From Methylobacter luteus IMV-B-3098 (lineage in GTDB: Bacteria; Pseudomonadota; Gammaproteobacteria; Methylococcales; Methylomonadaceae): DNA of 64,000 bases. Made by a program: the position numbers and the translations under genes. Position 1 is the first letter of the stretch. Every line of letters begins with the position of its first letter. The notes under the pieces were generated by a model. That model did not search any database. It was not told the DNA's origin and saw only the letters and a list, made by a program, of their open reading frames with translations. This document shows, in pieces, positions 43,152 to 52,557 of this stretch. The DNA lies in assembly GCF_000427625.1 (NCBI RefSeq), contig NZ_KE386569.1, positions 3,466,854 to 3,530,853 on the forward strand, written 5' to 3'.

Positions 43152-43928
43152 ATGAGCTTAGCTAAACGTATTATTCCCTGCCTCGATGTCGACAATGGTC
43201 GTGTCGTTAAAGGCGTAAAATTTGTCGATATCCGCGATGCCGGCGATCCGGTTGAAATTGCCAGACGCTATGACCGTGAAGGTGCCGACGAAATCACATT
43301 TCTGGATATTACCGCGACCCATCATGATCGTGACACTATTGTGCATGTGGTCGAGCAGGTTGCCGGTGAAGTCTTCATACCGCTGACTGTGGGAGGCGGT
43401 ATCAGAACGTTGGACGATATCCGTCGCATGCTCAATGCTGGCGCCGATAAAGTCGGCATTAACAGTGCAGCGGTTTCTAATCCGGAATTTGTGCGCGAAG
43501 CCGCAGAGCGCTTTGGCTCTCAGTGCATCGTGGTCGCCATTGATGCCAAGAAAGTCAGCCAACCGGGCGAAGACAATCGCTGGGAAATTTTTACGCATGG
43601 TGGTCGTAAAGCCACAGGCATTGATGCCGTTGAATGGGCCAAAAAAATGGTGGCCTATGGTGCGGGCGAGATTCTGTTAACGAGTATGGACCGGGACGGT
43701 ACCCGGGAAGGCTTTGATTTGCTGTTAACGCGAGCTATCAGCGAAGCGGTGCCCGTGCCGGTTATTGCATCGGGCGGCGTTGGCAATCTCGACCATCTGG
43801 CTGAAGGCGTGATTGAAGGCAAAGCCGATGCGGTATTGGCGGCCAGTATCTTTCACTTCGCTGAGTACAGTATTCAGCAGGCAAAAGAACATATGGCGTC
43901 ACGCGGTATAGAGGTGCGTTTAACATGA
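43152..43928 (+). CDS. hisF: Imidazole glycerol phosphate synthase, cyclase subunit
   Basis: 258 residues, barrel fold. [20 protein letters not shown] has the catalytic Asp at about residue 12; the second is in [30 protein letters not shown] and [13 protein letters not shown] bind phosphate. It forms a complex with HisH. The stop overlaps hisI by four bases (ATGA). Confidence 0.97.
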   Translation: MSLAKRIIPCLDVDNGRVVKGVKFVDIRDAGDPVEIARRYDREGADEITFLDITATHHDRDTIVHVVEQVAGEVFIPLTVGGGIRTLDDIRRMLNAGADKVGINSAAVSNPEFVREAAERFGSQCIVVAIDAKKVSQPGEDNRWEIFTHGGRKATGIDAVEWAKKMVAYGAGEILLTSMDRDGTREGFDLLLTRAISEAVPVPVIASGGVGNLDHLAEGVIEGKADAVLAASIFHFAEYSIQQAKEHMASRGIEVRLT

Positions 43929-44317
43929 GCGCGCCCTGGCTTGATGAAATTCGCTGGACCGAAGAGGGTCTGGTACCGGTGATTGCGCAGCAGGCGGAAA
44001 CGGGAAAAATACTGATGTTTGCCTGGATGAATCGTGAATCATTAGCTTTGACGGCCCAGGAAGGCTATGCCGTTTACTGGTCAAGATCGCGCAATAAACT
44101 ATGGCGCAAGGGCGAAGAATCCGGCCATAGGCAGAAAGTGATCGGCTTGTTTCTGGACTGTGATGAGGACGTTATCCTGCTTAAAATTGAACAGGAGGGT
44201 GGTATTGCTTGTCATACCGGCCGCGAAAGTTGTTTTTATCGGAGTCTGGTCGATGGGCAATGGCAATCTGTCGAGCCGGTGTTGAAAAATCCTGAAGCTA
44301 TTTATGGAAAGCAATGA
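43925..44317 (+). CDS. hisI: Phosphoribosyl-AMP cyclohydrolase
   Basis: 130 residues, separate from HisE (the two are fused in enterics). Landmarks are [33 protein letters not shown], the metal-binding DCDEDVIL, and [11 protein letters not shown]. Third step of the pathway. Overlaps hisE by four bases. Confidence 0.96.
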   Translation: MSAPWLDEIRWTEEGLVPVIAQQAETGKILMFAWMNRESLALTAQEGYAVYWSRSRNKLWRKGEESGHRQKVIGLFLDCDEDVILLKIEQEGGIACHTGRESCFYRSLVDGQWQSVEPVLKNPEAIYGKQ

Positions 44318-44640
44318 GCGACGTATTACATCAATTGGCACAGATTCTGGAGCAGCGTAAGCAGGAGTCGGCCGACAAATCTTATGTGGCCAGTCTTTAT
44401 GCGAAAGGGCTGGACAGTATACTGAAGAAAATCGGCGAGGAAGCCACAGAAACAGTCATTGCGGCCAAAGACGGCGATAAAAAGCAGATTGTTTATGAAA
44501 CCGCCGATCTTTGGTTTCATTGCATGGTTTTATTAGCCGCTCAAGGACTGGGGCCGGACGATGTGCTGCAGGAACTGCAGCGGCGCTTTGGCTTGTCCGG
44601 ACTGGAAGAAAAAGCCCAGCGTAATAAACAAGTTAAATAA
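44314..44640 (+). CDS. hisE: Phosphoribosyl-ATP pyrophosphatase
   Basis: 108 residues, all-alpha NTP pyrophosphohydrolase. [34 protein letters not shown] and [15 protein letters not shown] contain the metal-binding acidic residues. Second step of the pathway. A 31-base gap leads to tatA. Confidence 0.96.
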   Translation: MSDVLHQLAQILEQRKQESADKSYVASLYAKGLDSILKKIGEEATETVIAAKDGDKKQIVYETADLWFHCMVLLAAQGLGPDDVLQELQRRFGLSGLEEKAQRNKQVK

Positions 44641-44671
44641 GGCCGGCTTTGAGTCGGCATTTGGAGTTTAA

Positions 44672-44887
44672 ATGGGTATAAGTGTCACTCAACTGTTAAT
44701 CGTGTTGGCCATTATCATGATTGTTTTTGGCACTAAGCGCCTGCGCAATTTGGGATCTGATTTGGGCGGAGCCATCAAGAGTTTTCGTGCAGCCGTTAAA
44801 GAAGGCAGCGACGAACAAAAAGTCGCCGAAGAAAAAGGGATAACCATTGACGGCGAAGTCACATCCAAGAAAAACGAAGAAGTCTGA
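44672..44887 (+). CDS. tatA: Sec-independent translocase subunit TatA
   Basis: 71 residues: one N-terminal membrane helix ([20 protein letters not shown]), the hinge [19 protein letters not shown] and a charged amphipathic tail. It oligomerises to form the Tat pore. First gene of tatABC, and directly after hisE. Confidence 0.95.
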   Translation: MGISVTQLLIVLAIIMIVFGTKRLRNLGSDLGGAIKSFRAAVKEGSDEQKVAEEKGITIDGEVTSKKNEEV

Positions 44888-44889
44888 TT

Positions 44890-45216
44890 ATGTTTGATAT
44901 CGGTTTTTCAGAGCTTTGTATGGTCGGATTAGTCACCCTGCTGGTGGTTGGTCCCGAACGCCTGCCTAAAGTTGCACGGTATGCAGGATTCTGGATTGGC
45001 AAGACACGGCATATGATTGCCTCCGTTAAGGCTGAGATCAGGGAGGAATTGCAAGCCGAAGAAATGCGTCAGATATTTAAAGAGCAGGCGGAATTGAAAG
45101 AAGTCCGGCGCATGCTCGATGACGCTTCCGATGCGGCAAACGCCATAAAGTCTTCGCTTGAACAGTCGCAGCAAGAGAATGTAAAGCAGGTTAAGCAGTC
45201 GCATGAGTCAGAATAA
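44890..45216 (+). CDS. tatB: Sec-independent translocase subunit TatB
   Basis: 108 residues. [20 protein letters not shown] is followed by [13 protein letters not shown], typical of TatB. A long helical charged tail follows. It receives twin-arginine substrates with TatC. It overlaps tatC by 14 bases. Confidence 0.95.
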   Translation: MFDIGFSELCMVGLVTLLVVGPERLPKVARYAGFWIGKTRHMIASVKAEIREELQAEEMRQIFKEQAELKEVRRMLDDASDAANAIKSSLEQSQQENVKQVKQSHESE

Positions 45217-46012
45217 TTTTGAAGAAGAGGCTGCAGAGCAACCTTTTATCAGTCATTTGATTGAATTGCGCAACCGCCTTTTGCGTGTAGTTCTGTTTGT
45301 ATTGGTTATTTTCGGCGGACTATCTTTCTATGCCAATGATATCTATACGATTCTGGCTGGTCCTTTAATGCGGTACATGCCGGCCAATAGCTCGATGATC
45401 GCTATTGATGTCGCTTCGCCTTTTTTCACGCCATTCAAGCTGGCGCTCGTTTTAGCCGCATTTATTTCCGTCCCTTTTATTCTTTATCAATTTTGGGCCT
45501 TTGTCGCGCCGGGGCTATACAAGCGCGAGCGGCGCATGGTTTTGCCGCTGCTAATTGCCAGCACGTTTCTGTTTTATTTAGGCGTAGCTTTTGCCTATTT
45601 TGTTGTTTTTCCTCTGATGTTCCAGTTCTTGACGGCGGCAGCGCCAGCAGGTGTCACGGTTATGACCGACATCACCAAGTATCTGGATTTTGTCTTGACA
45701 ATTTTCTTTGCTTTCGGCGTTTGCTTCGAAGTGCCGATATTTACGATCGTCATGGTCTGGACAGGGCTGACTACTCCGGAAAGTCTGGCTGAGAAACGGC
45801 CTTATGTCATTGTAGGCGCATTTATTGTCGGTATGGTGTTAACGCCTCCTGATGCGATTTCGCAAACCTTGTTGGCAATACCAATGTGGATGCTGTTTGA
45901 GGTGGGATTGCTGTTTTCGCGCTTATTCGTACGCAAGCCGGATGATGCTTATCTGGATGATATAGCATTGGAAGCCAGAATGGATGCGATCGAAAAGCAG
46001 GAAGATGAGTAG
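45203..46012 (+). CDS. tatC: Sec-independent translocase subunit TatC
   Basis: 269 residues with six membrane helices. The N-terminal motif [20 protein letters not shown] (about 15-34), [15 protein letters not shown] and the [14 protein letters not shown]-like block ([15 protein letters not shown]) identify TatC, the receptor for RR signals. A candidate substrate in the window is the protein at 12486-13544 (RRKFLG). Confidence 0.97.
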   Translation: MSQNNFEEEAAEQPFISHLIELRNRLLRVVLFVLVIFGGLSFYANDIYTILAGPLMRYMPANSSMIAIDVASPFFTPFKLALVLAAFISVPFILYQFWAFVAPGLYKRERRMVLPLLIASTFLFYLGVAFAYFVVFPLMFQFLTAAAPAGVTVMTDITKYLDFVLTIFFAFGVCFEVPIFTIVMVWTGLTTPESLAEKRPYVIVGAFIVGMVLTPPDAISQTLLAIPMWMLFEVGLLFSRLFVRKPDDAYLDDIALEARMDAIEKQEDE

Positions 46013-46025
46013 GGCTACAGAAAAT

Positions 46026-46631
46026 TCATAGTGCTCCGGCTTCGCGAAGTAATTTGAAAATATTGTCGGCCATTAGCTGATAGCCGGCATCATTGGGATG
46101 AATCATGTCGGATTTCAAATTATTGTTGCCCAGAATGTCGGGCAGGGTATTGAGATCGACAGGGACATTCCGGTCTTCTGCAATACGCTGATAAAAATCC
46201 GCACTGGCCAACATCCATAGATTAGGCTGGGGCACGCCAAGCATAACAACATCTATATGGCGGCTGGCGGCCTCTTCGACCATCTTGTTCAGATGATCGG
46301 CGGTTTGCTCAGGTGGAATTTTTCTTAACATATCATTACCGCCATGTATCAGAATCAGCAACTTCGGCTGATATTCGTCAAGCAAAGCCGGAAGTCTTTT
46401 TAAGCCCTCACTGCTGATTTCACCGGGCACACCTTCATTAATCACTTTAAGTGAAGTCAGTTCGGCAAGAATATTGGGATAATCCTTGAGTCCGGATGCG
46501 CCTGTGCCATACGTCAGACTATCGCCAAAGGCCAAAATTACGGCATCATTGGGCAGTTTAGTCAGGTTTTTAGGGGAATCGCTGCAGGCCGTGAGCGAGA
46601 GGAAGATTAAAGATAATAATTTTTTTCTCAT
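46026..46631 (-). CDS. GDSL/SGNH-family lipoprotein esterase (TesA-like)
   Basis: 201 residues. A lipoprotein signal (LSLIFLSLTAC, lipobox LTAC near residue 16) suggests membrane attachment. Block I is FGDSLTYGTGASG with the catalytic Ser, block III is IHGGNDMLR, and the last block is MIHPNDAGYQLMAD with Asp and His. Related to TesA/arylesterase, which cleaves thioesters or lysophospholipids in the periplasm. It lies between the rightward tatC and folM genes, and reads leftward. Confidence 0.88.
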   Translation of the reverse strand: MRKKLLSLIFLSLTACSDSPKNLTKLPNDAVILAFGDSLTYGTGASGLKDYPNILAELTSLKVINEGVPGEISSEGLKRLPALLDEYQPKLLILIHGGNDMLRKIPPEQTADHLNKMVEEAASRHIDVVMLGVPQPNLWMLASADFYQRIAEDRNVPVDLNTLPDILGNNNLKSDMIHPNDAGYQLMADNIFKLLREAGAL

Positions 46632-46648
46632 AATTCGGGATAGTGAAG

Positions 46649-47380
46649 ATGCAAAAAAACATTTTGATTACAGGTGCAGCAAAGCGCATAGGCGCTGCTT
46701 GTGCGCGGTTATTGCATAGTGAAGGCGGCAACATTGTTTTGCATTATAGATCGTCAAAAGACGACGCGCTGCAGCTTTGCAATGAATTAAATCAAAAGCG
46801 TCCTGATTCGGCAAAACTGATTCAGGCCGATTTGCTGAACATGCATGAATTGGAAGCGGTTGCCAGAGAGGCGGCCTTGGCTTGGGGTGGCATAGATGTG
46901 TTGATCAATAATGCCTCGGCGTTTTACCCAACTGCGGTTAATGATGTGAGCGAGTGGCAGTGGGATGAACTGTTGGGGAGTAATCTGAAGGCGCCTTTTT
47001 TTCTGGCGAAATCATTGGTGGAAACTCTTACAGATAATAAAGGCTGTATTGTCAATATTGTCGACATTCATGCGGAGCGCGGCTTGAAAGGGTATCCCGT
47101 CTACAGCATTGCCAAAGCCGGGCTGGCGGCTATGACTCGCGTTTTGGCTAAGGAATTGGGGCCGGTCGTTAGAGTGAATGCGGTTTCACCGGGAGCCATA
47201 TTATGGCCTGAGAGTGAGTTGTCCGAACAAGACAAAGCTGAGATTTTGCAGCGGATCATATTAAATCGGCGCGGTGAGCCGCTCGATATTGCCAAGGCGG
47301 TGCTTTTTTTGATTAAGGATGCCGATTATATGACTGGGCAAATTCTTACCGTGGACGGTGGGAGAACCTTATTTTGTTAA
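46649..47380 (+). CDS. folM: Pteridine reductase-type SDR (FolM-like)
   Basis: 243 residues from ATG 46649 (GTG at 46643 is possible). SDR motifs: NILITGAAKRIGAACARLLH, LINNASAFYPTAV, the catalytic YSIAKAGLAAMTR and ADYMTGQILTVDGGRT. RIG and the DIHAERGLKGYPVYSIAK block are typical for pteridine reductases. It faces folK, with which it overlaps by 12 bases, consistent with folate metabolism. Confidence 0.85.
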   Translation: MQKNILITGAAKRIGAACARLLHSEGGNIVLHYRSSKDDALQLCNELNQKRPDSAKLIQADLLNMHELEAVAREAALAWGGIDVLINNASAFYPTAVNDVSEWQWDELLGSNLKAPFFLAKSLVETLTDNKGCIVNIVDIHAERGLKGYPVYSIAKAGLAAMTRVLAKELGPVVRVNAVSPGAILWPESELSEQDKAEILQRIILNRRGEPLDIAKAVLFLIKDADYMTGQILTVDGGRTLFC

Positions 47381-47869
47381 CATCCAGGAAGGTGTTATGC
47401 GTTTCTGCTTGAGGTTGGTTTTATCGAATTTATCCCATAGTTCGGCATAGCTTATATGGTTGATGGGATGTTTCAGAGTCGGTGCAATTTCCGCTAAAGG
47501 CTCAAGAACGAAGGCATAGCGCTCAATCTCATCACGCGGTATCTGCAATTGCTCATCGCGAAGCACGAGATTGCCATAGAGGATCAGATCCAGATCCAGC
47601 GTTCGGGCGGTAAATTTTTGGCAATCGCGGGTGCGGCCTCGGTCCAGTTCGATTTGCCTGAGCTGTTGGGCAACTTCCTTCACGTCCAGATCGGAATCAA
47701 AACCTACAATCAGGTTATAGAATAGATCACCCGAAAATCCGACCGGCTCGGTTTCATAGATGCTTGAGACAATCAATTTGCCAAAGCGGTGTTCAAGTGC
47801 CTGTAGGCTGGCAGGAATATTCTTATCCCTGTCTATATTGCTGCCAATGCTGATATAGCCGCGCGGCAT
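47369..47869 (-). CDS. folK: 2-amino-4-hydroxy-6-hydroxymethyldihydropteridine pyrophosphokinase
   Basis: 166 residues. YISIGSNIDRDKNI, the Trp/Phe region YETEPVGFSGDLFYN and the catalytic RTLDLDLILYGN followed by IPRDEIERYAFVL (usual IPHPxxxxRxFVL). It activates the pterin for folate synthesis with ATP. It is three bases downstream of folB. Confidence 0.95.
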   Translation of the reverse strand: MPRGYISIGSNIDRDKNIPASLQALEHRFGKLIVSSIYETEPVGFSGDLFYNLIVGFDSDLDVKEVAQQLRQIELDRGRTRDCQKFTARTLDLDLILYGNLVLRDEQLQIPRDEIERYAFVLEPLAEIAPTLKHPINHISYAELWDKFDKTNLKQKRITPSWMLTK

Positions 47870-47872
47870 GGC

Positions 47873-48226
47873 TTACTTTGCACCCCGCTCGATTATGATG
47901 CCTACATCTCTTGCGCTGCTAATAGCGCCCCTCTTGTTTAGTATGATTCTAACCCAAGATACATTAAATTCATTGCGGATAATCGTCGCGATTTCTTCAA
48001 TGAGCTTTTCTACCAGAAAAAAACGGCTTTGTTCGACAAAGGAAATAATGCGTTGGGAAACAGCCTTGTAATCAAGTGTGTATTGAATGTCATCGGTTTC
48101 GGCGGCTTTTTCAATGTCATAAGCCATCTCAATATCAAGAACAATGGTTTGTTTGGTTTCTCTTTCCCAATCGTAAATACCGATAATGGTCTGAATTTCA
48201 AGCCCGCCTAAAAATATGATGTCCAT
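47873..48226 (-). CDS. folB: Dihydroneopterin aldolase
   Basis: 117 residues. MDIIFLGGLEIQTIIGIYDW and ERETKQTIVLDIEM are the N-terminal landmarks; the catalytic Lys is in FLVEKLIEEIATII. It cleaves dihydroneopterin in the folate pathway. Divergent from plsY. Confidence 0.95.
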   Translation of the reverse strand: MDIIFLGGLEIQTIIGIYDWERETKQTIVLDIEMAYDIEKAAETDDIQYTLDYKAVSQRIISFVEQSRFFLVEKLIEEIATIIRNEFNVSWVRIILNKRGAISSARDVGIIIERGAK

Positions 48227-48319
48227 AGTGATTTCCGGTTATGATGTGCAATTTTAAAATCGGTTAAGTATCGGGGAAACAGCCCTGGCTTACAAGTTCT
48301 GAATGATAAAAGGTATAGA

Positions 48320-48904
48320 ATGTTTGAATGGTTGTTTGTTCCGGCTGCCTATCTGATAGGCTCGATTTCCAGTGCAATTATTATTTGTCGCTTGATGGGA
48401 TTGCCTGATCCCCGCGAGCAGGGCTCGGGCAATCCGGGGGCTACCAATGTCATGCGCATCGGTGGGAAAAAAGCGGCCGGTATTACCTTGTTGGGCGACA
48501 TGCTAAAGGGTTTGATCCCGGTCTATATAGCAAAATCACTGGGAGTATCTACGGAATTGTTAGCTGTTGCCGGCTTGGCCGCATTTTTTGGACATCTTTA
48601 TCCGGTATTTTTTGGTTTTAAAGGCGGCAAAGGAGTCGCTACGTCAGTCGGTGTATTGCTCGGCTTTTCCTGGTGGCTGGGGTTGTCATTCATGGGCACC
48701 TGGGTTCTGATCTACAAGCTGGGCAAAATATCCTCTTTATCTGCGTTGGTAGCATCAATTCTATCACCGGTCTATGCCTGGTTTCTTGTCGGGGATGTGG
48801 CGATAGTTGCGGCATCAGTAGTCATGATGGTGTTTTTGTTATGGCGACATGAAAGCAATATTCAACGTTTGTTATCCGGCGAAGAGGGCAAATTAAAGAC
48901 CTGA
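48320..48904 (+). CDS. plsY: Glycerol-3-phosphate acyltransferase PlsY
   Basis: 194 residues, multispanning. The three PlsY motifs are [20 protein letters not shown] then [33 protein letters not shown], and a late [17 protein letters not shown]. It acylates glycerol-3-phosphate with acyl-phosphate, first step of phospholipid synthesis. Its end overlaps the end of the convergent tsaD gene by 12 bases. Confidence 0.96.
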   Translation: MFEWLFVPAAYLIGSISSAIIICRLMGLPDPREQGSGNPGATNVMRIGGKKAAGITLLGDMLKGLIPVYIAKSLGVSTELLAVAGLAAFFGHLYPVFFGFKGGKGVATSVGVLLGFSWWLGLSFMGTWVLIYKLGKISSLSALVASILSPVYAWFLVGDVAIVAASVVMMVFLLWRHESNIQRLLSGEEGKLKT

Positions 48905-49903
48905 CAACTCGTTGATTGACCAGCGAGGCCGGGCAAAAATTTCAAGCCCTTGCTGCTGGCCGGCCAATAGTCGTTGGCAGCCGGCATAAGCAATCATGGC
49001 GCCGTTGTCGGTGCAGAACTCCGGCCGGGGAAAATAGATTTCCGTATTTTCATGGTTAGCCATTTCGGTTAGCGATGTGCGTATATGCTTGTTGGCACTG
49101 ACACCTCCGGCTACGACCAGCTTTTTTAGTCCGGTTTGTTTCAGGGCTCGCCTGCATTTGATGCTGAGCGTGTCGGCAACGGCATTTTGAAAGGCCATGG
49201 CGATATCGGCTTTATCCTGCTCGGTTTTTTGCGAAGTGTTGAGCGTATTCATGGTATAAGTCTTCAATCCACTAAAACTGAAATCTAGTCCCGGTCTGTC
49301 GGTCATCGGGCGCGGAAATTGAAAAACTGGCTGGCCGCGTTCGGCAAGCTTGGACAGTTTGGGGCCTCCGGGATAGCCGAGTCCCAGCATTTTTGCCGTT
49401 TTGTCAAACGCTTCGCCGGCAGCGTCATCGAGCGATTCGCCCAATAAATGGTAATGACCAATACCGTCGACTTGCACAAGTAACGTATGTCCGCCGGAAA
49501 TCAGCAAAGCGACAAAAGGAAAGGTCGGCGGTTTTTCTTCCAGCATGGGTGCCAGGAGGTGTCCTTCCATGTGATGAACGGCAATTGCAGGAATTTGCCA
49601 TGACCACGCCAGACTGCGGGCTGTAGCAGCGCCGACCAGCAGGGCTCCCATAAGGCCAGGGCCTGCCGTATAGGCGATGCCATTAATTTCGGCACTGGTT
49701 AGCTTGCTTTCTTGCAGGGATTGCTTAATGAGCGGGACTAATTTTCGGATGTGATCCCGCGAAGCCAGTTCCGGTACAACGCCGCCATACTCGCTGTGCA
49801 TTTCGATCTGACTATACAATAAATGCTTGAGCAATCCGTATTCGGCGTGATAAATGGCGACGCCGGTTTCATCACATGATGTTTCTATGCCTAAAACGTA
49901 CAT
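48893..49903 (-). CDS. tsaD: tRNA N6-threonylcarbamoyladenosine synthase subunit TsaD
   Basis: 336 residues. ASKHA-fold motifs: [18 protein letters not shown], the metal-binding [30 protein letters not shown], and [14 protein letters not shown]. It transfers threonylcarbamoyl to A37 of ANN-decoding tRNAs. It is divergent from rpsU, the classical arrangement. Confidence 0.97.
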   Translation of the reverse strand: MYVLGIETSCDETGVAIYHAEYGLLKHLLYSQIEMHSEYGGVVPELASRDHIRKLVPLIKQSLQESKLTSAEINGIAYTAGPGLMGALLVGAATARSLAWSWQIPAIAVHHMEGHLLAPMLEEKPPTFPFVALLISGGHTLLVQVDGIGHYHLLGESLDDAAGEAFDKTAKMLGLGYPGGPKLSKLAERGQPVFQFPRPMTDRPGLDFSFSGLKTYTMNTLNTSQKTEQDKADIAMAFQNAVADTLSIKCRRALKQTGLKKLVVAGGVSANKHIRTSLTEMANHENTEIYFPRPEFCTDNGAMIAYAGCQRLLAGQQQGLEIFARPRWSINELSGL

Positions 49904-49910
49904 TGAGTTT

Positions 49911-49938
49911 TTGAAAATTGTAAAAGTAAAGGTATAAT
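49911..49938 (+). promoter_or_regulatory. rpsU promoter
   Basis: TTGAAA (49911-49916) and TATAAT (49933-49938) are separated by 16 bases, a near-consensus sigma-70 promoter about 70 bases before the rpsU start. It should drive rpsU-yqeY-dnaG. Confidence 0.7.
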
Positions 49939-50010
49939 TAAGGGTTCTGTTTATTCAGTGGGTCGCAAGGCCTTTAATTTTTTAGATACTAACACATTTG
50001 GGTCATTAAT

Positions 50011-50244
50011 ATGCCGTCAGTTAAAGTTAAAGAAAACGAACCTTTCGATATCGCGATTCGTCGCTTCAAACGTGCTTGCGAAAAAGCGGGCGTCTTGTCA
50101 GAAGTCCGTCGCCGCGAGTTTTATGAAAAACCAACCGCAGAGCGCAAACGCAAAGGCGCTGCGGCTGTTAAGCGTCACCTGAAAAAATTGGCCCGTGAAC
50201 GCTATGCATTGAAGAATTTACGTCGCGGACGTCCTCAGCTGTAA
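50011..50244 (+). CDS. rpsU: 30S ribosomal protein S21
   Basis: 77 residues, very basic. [20 protein letters not shown] and [19 protein letters not shown] are conserved; the tail [12 protein letters not shown] makes it a few residues longer than in E. coli (71). It helps mRNA binding by the small subunit. First gene of the macromolecular synthesis operon. Confidence 0.97.
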   Translation: MPSVKVKENEPFDIAIRRFKRACEKAGVLSEVRRREFYEKPTAERKRKGAAAVKRHLKKLARERYALKNLRRGRPQL

Positions 50245-50259
50245 AGCAAGGTTAATGAG

Positions 50260-50709
50260 ATGGATTTGATATTAGATCGTATCAAGGATGATATGAAAGC
50301 CTCCATGAAAGGCGGCAATAAATCTAGATTGGCGGTGATTCGTTTAATTCTGGCCGCAACCAAGCAGGTTGAGGTTGATGAGCGGATTGAGCTGGATAAT
50401 GATCGTGTTATCCAGGTTCTCGATAAGATGCTGAAGCAACGCCGTGAATCTATCCGACAGTATGCTGATGCTGGTCGAAATGATCTGGTAGAGATTGAAG
50501 AGGCTGAAATTTTGGTAATCCAGGATTTTCTGCCTCAGCCTCTTGCCGAAGCCGAAATTGACGCTATGATCAAAGAAGCGGTAGCAGAGTCTGGCGCGGT
50601 ATCGGTTAAAGACATGGGTAAGGTCATGGGCTTGCTTAAGGCAAAAATGCAAGGTCGCGCTGATATGGCGATCGTCGGTGCGAAAATTAAGGCTGTCTTG
50701 GCCGAATAG
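50260..50709 (+). CDS. GatB/YqeY-domain protein
   Basis: 149 residues, all-helical. MDLILDRIKDDMKASMKGGN, then RLILAATKQVEVDERI and KDMGKVMGLLKAKMQGRADM. It matches the YqeY family, whose tail domain occurs in the amidotransferase subunit GatB and is thought to bind tRNA. Free-standing copies between rpsU and dnaG are common in gammaproteobacteria and others. Confidence 0.93.
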   Translation: MDLILDRIKDDMKASMKGGNKSRLAVIRLILAATKQVEVDERIELDNDRVIQVLDKMLKQRRESIRQYADAGRNDLVEIEEAEILVIQDFLPQPLAEAEIDAMIKEAVAESGAVSVKDMGKVMGLLKAKMQGRADMAIVGAKIKAVLAE

Positions 50710-50740
50710 TTTGCTTGTGCCGATTTTGTCCGGGTAAATC

Positions 50741-52477
50741 ATGTCCGGTAGGATTCCTCGCGAGTTTATTGATGAGCTTTTAGTGCGGGTTGATATTGTC
50801 GATTTAATCGATTCGCACGTTCCTCTAAAAAAAACGGGTGCTAATTATGTCGCCCGCTGTCCTTTTCATACTGAAAAAACCCCCAGTTTTTCAGTAAATC
50901 GCAGAAAGCAATTTTTTCATTGTTTTGGTTGTGGAGCCAGTGGTAATGCCATCAGTTTTTTGATGGATTTTAACCATTTAAATTTTGTCGAAGCAATTGA
51001 GGATTTGGCGGCTTTTGTCGGCCTTGACGTGCCTCGGGAGTCGGCAGTTTCTCAACCTGGGCAAAAGCAAAAGAAAGATGATTTGAGCAGCTTGTATCAG
51101 GTTATGGAAGATGTGGCGGCTTTTTATGTGGAGCAGCTGCGTATTGACGCTCAGGGAAAAAAGGCAGTTGACTATTTGAAAGTGCGAGGAGTTAGTGGCC
51201 AGATTGCCCGTGATTTTATGCTTGGTTACGCGCCTGGCGAATGGACGGCCTTGGCTGGTCGATTTAATCAGGCGTTGCTGTTGGAAGCTGGATTGCTGGT
51301 CAGCAACGAAGGTGGGCAGGTCTATGATCGGTTTCGCGGCCGGATTATGTTTCCCATCAGGGATAGACGGGCTCGTATTGTCGGGTTCGGTGGGCGGGTG
51401 CTTGATGATTCTTTGCCCAAGTACTTGAATTCTCCTGAAACATCCCTATTTCATAAAGGCAGGGAAGTTTATGGTCTGTACGAGCTTCTGAAAAAGAATT
51501 CGAAACCAGAGCGGATTTTAATTGTCGAGGGTTATATGGATGTTATCGCCTTGGCTCAGTTTGGAATTAATTATACAGTGGCAGCGTTAGGGACGGCGGC
51601 ATCGCAAGCGCATTTTGATCTTTTGTTTCGGTTCTCCTCGGAGCTGATATTTTGCTTTGATGGTGATAAAGCAGGGCGCCAAGCGGCATGGCGAGCTATG
51701 GAGCCGGCTTTTTCCAGTTTAAGGGATGGGCGATTGATACGCATCATGCTGTTGCCGCAGAATCAGGATCCAGATTCGTTAATACGCTTGGAAGGAGTGG
51801 ATAAATTTTCAGAGCGTGTACGGACGGCTACGACCTTGTCGGATTATTTTTTCGGGCATTTCGCGGAAGAGTTGAATTTATCTGAAATGGAAGGGCGTGC
51901 GCAACTGGTTGGCAGGGCTAAGCCATATCTGGAGAAATTACCGGAAGGTGTGTTTCGGGAGATGATGTTTGCGCGGCTTAAGCAATTATCGGGCTTTTCA
52001 GCGCTGGATGTTTCAACAAATGCGACTACACTTAGACCGACGAAGGAAAATAATAAGCGTAAAGAGCATGATCGTCGACTATCATCGGCGCGTGTGGCGA
52101 TTGCTTTATTGATTCAGAATCCAGGGTTGGCTGAGATTGTTGAGCAGAGAGAGATTGATTGGCGCGGATTGGGGTTTCCTGGCATTGATCTGTTTAAGAG
52201 TGTGCTACACATGATTCTCGATAAAAAACCGGCGAATGCTGCGGTTTTGGTTGAGTCCTACCGAGATGCGCCAGAAGAGAAATTAGTCAAGGCGCTGGCT
52301 TTTCTGGACTTGCTGGTTCCGGATGAGGGTATGGAGACAGTGTTTTGTGATGCACTGGATCGGTTGCTTGATCAGGCGCGAAAATCGAGCATAGATAGAT
52401 TGCTAGCCAAAGCGAAAGTCAAGGGATTGGATGCACAGGAAAAAGAGGTGTTGCGGAAAATGTTGGCAAACAAATAA
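50741..52477 (+). CDS. dnaG: DNA primase
   Basis: 578 residues. The zinc-ribbon is C40, H43, C61 and C64 in RCPFHTEKTPSF and FFHCFGCGASGNA. The TOPRIM core is ILIVEGYMDVIALAQFGI with FCFDGDKAGRQAAWRA. The C-terminal helicase-binding domain follows. It makes RNA primers for replication. Confidence 0.97.
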   Translation: MSGRIPREFIDELLVRVDIVDLIDSHVPLKKTGANYVARCPFHTEKTPSFSVNRRKQFFHCFGCGASGNAISFLMDFNHLNFVEAIEDLAAFVGLDVPRESAVSQPGQKQKKDDLSSLYQVMEDVAAFYVEQLRIDAQGKKAVDYLKVRGVSGQIARDFMLGYAPGEWTALAGRFNQALLLEAGLLVSNEGGQVYDRFRGRIMFPIRDRRARIVGFGGRVLDDSLPKYLNSPETSLFHKGREVYGLYELLKKNSKPERILIVEGYMDVIALAQFGINYTVAALGTAASQAHFDLLFRFSSELIFCFDGDKAGRQAAWRAMEPAFSSLRDGRLIRIMLLPQNQDPDSLIRLEGVDKFSERVRTATTLSDYFFGHFAEELNLSEMEGRAQLVGRAKPYLEKLPEGVFREMMFARLKQLSGFSALDVSTNATTLRPTKENNKRKEHDRRLSSARVAIALLIQNPGLAEIVEQREIDWRGLGFPGIDLFKSVLHMILDKKPANAAVLVESYRDAPEEKLVKALAFLDLLVPDEGMETVFCDALDRLLDQARKSSIDRLLAKAKVKGLDAQEKEVLRKMLANK

Positions 52478-52557
52478 TTTAATGCCAAATAGCAAAGTTT
52501 ATAGTACAATTTCCGGTTCAGCGAAGTCGTGCTGAACCGAGCATTCAGTGAGTAAAT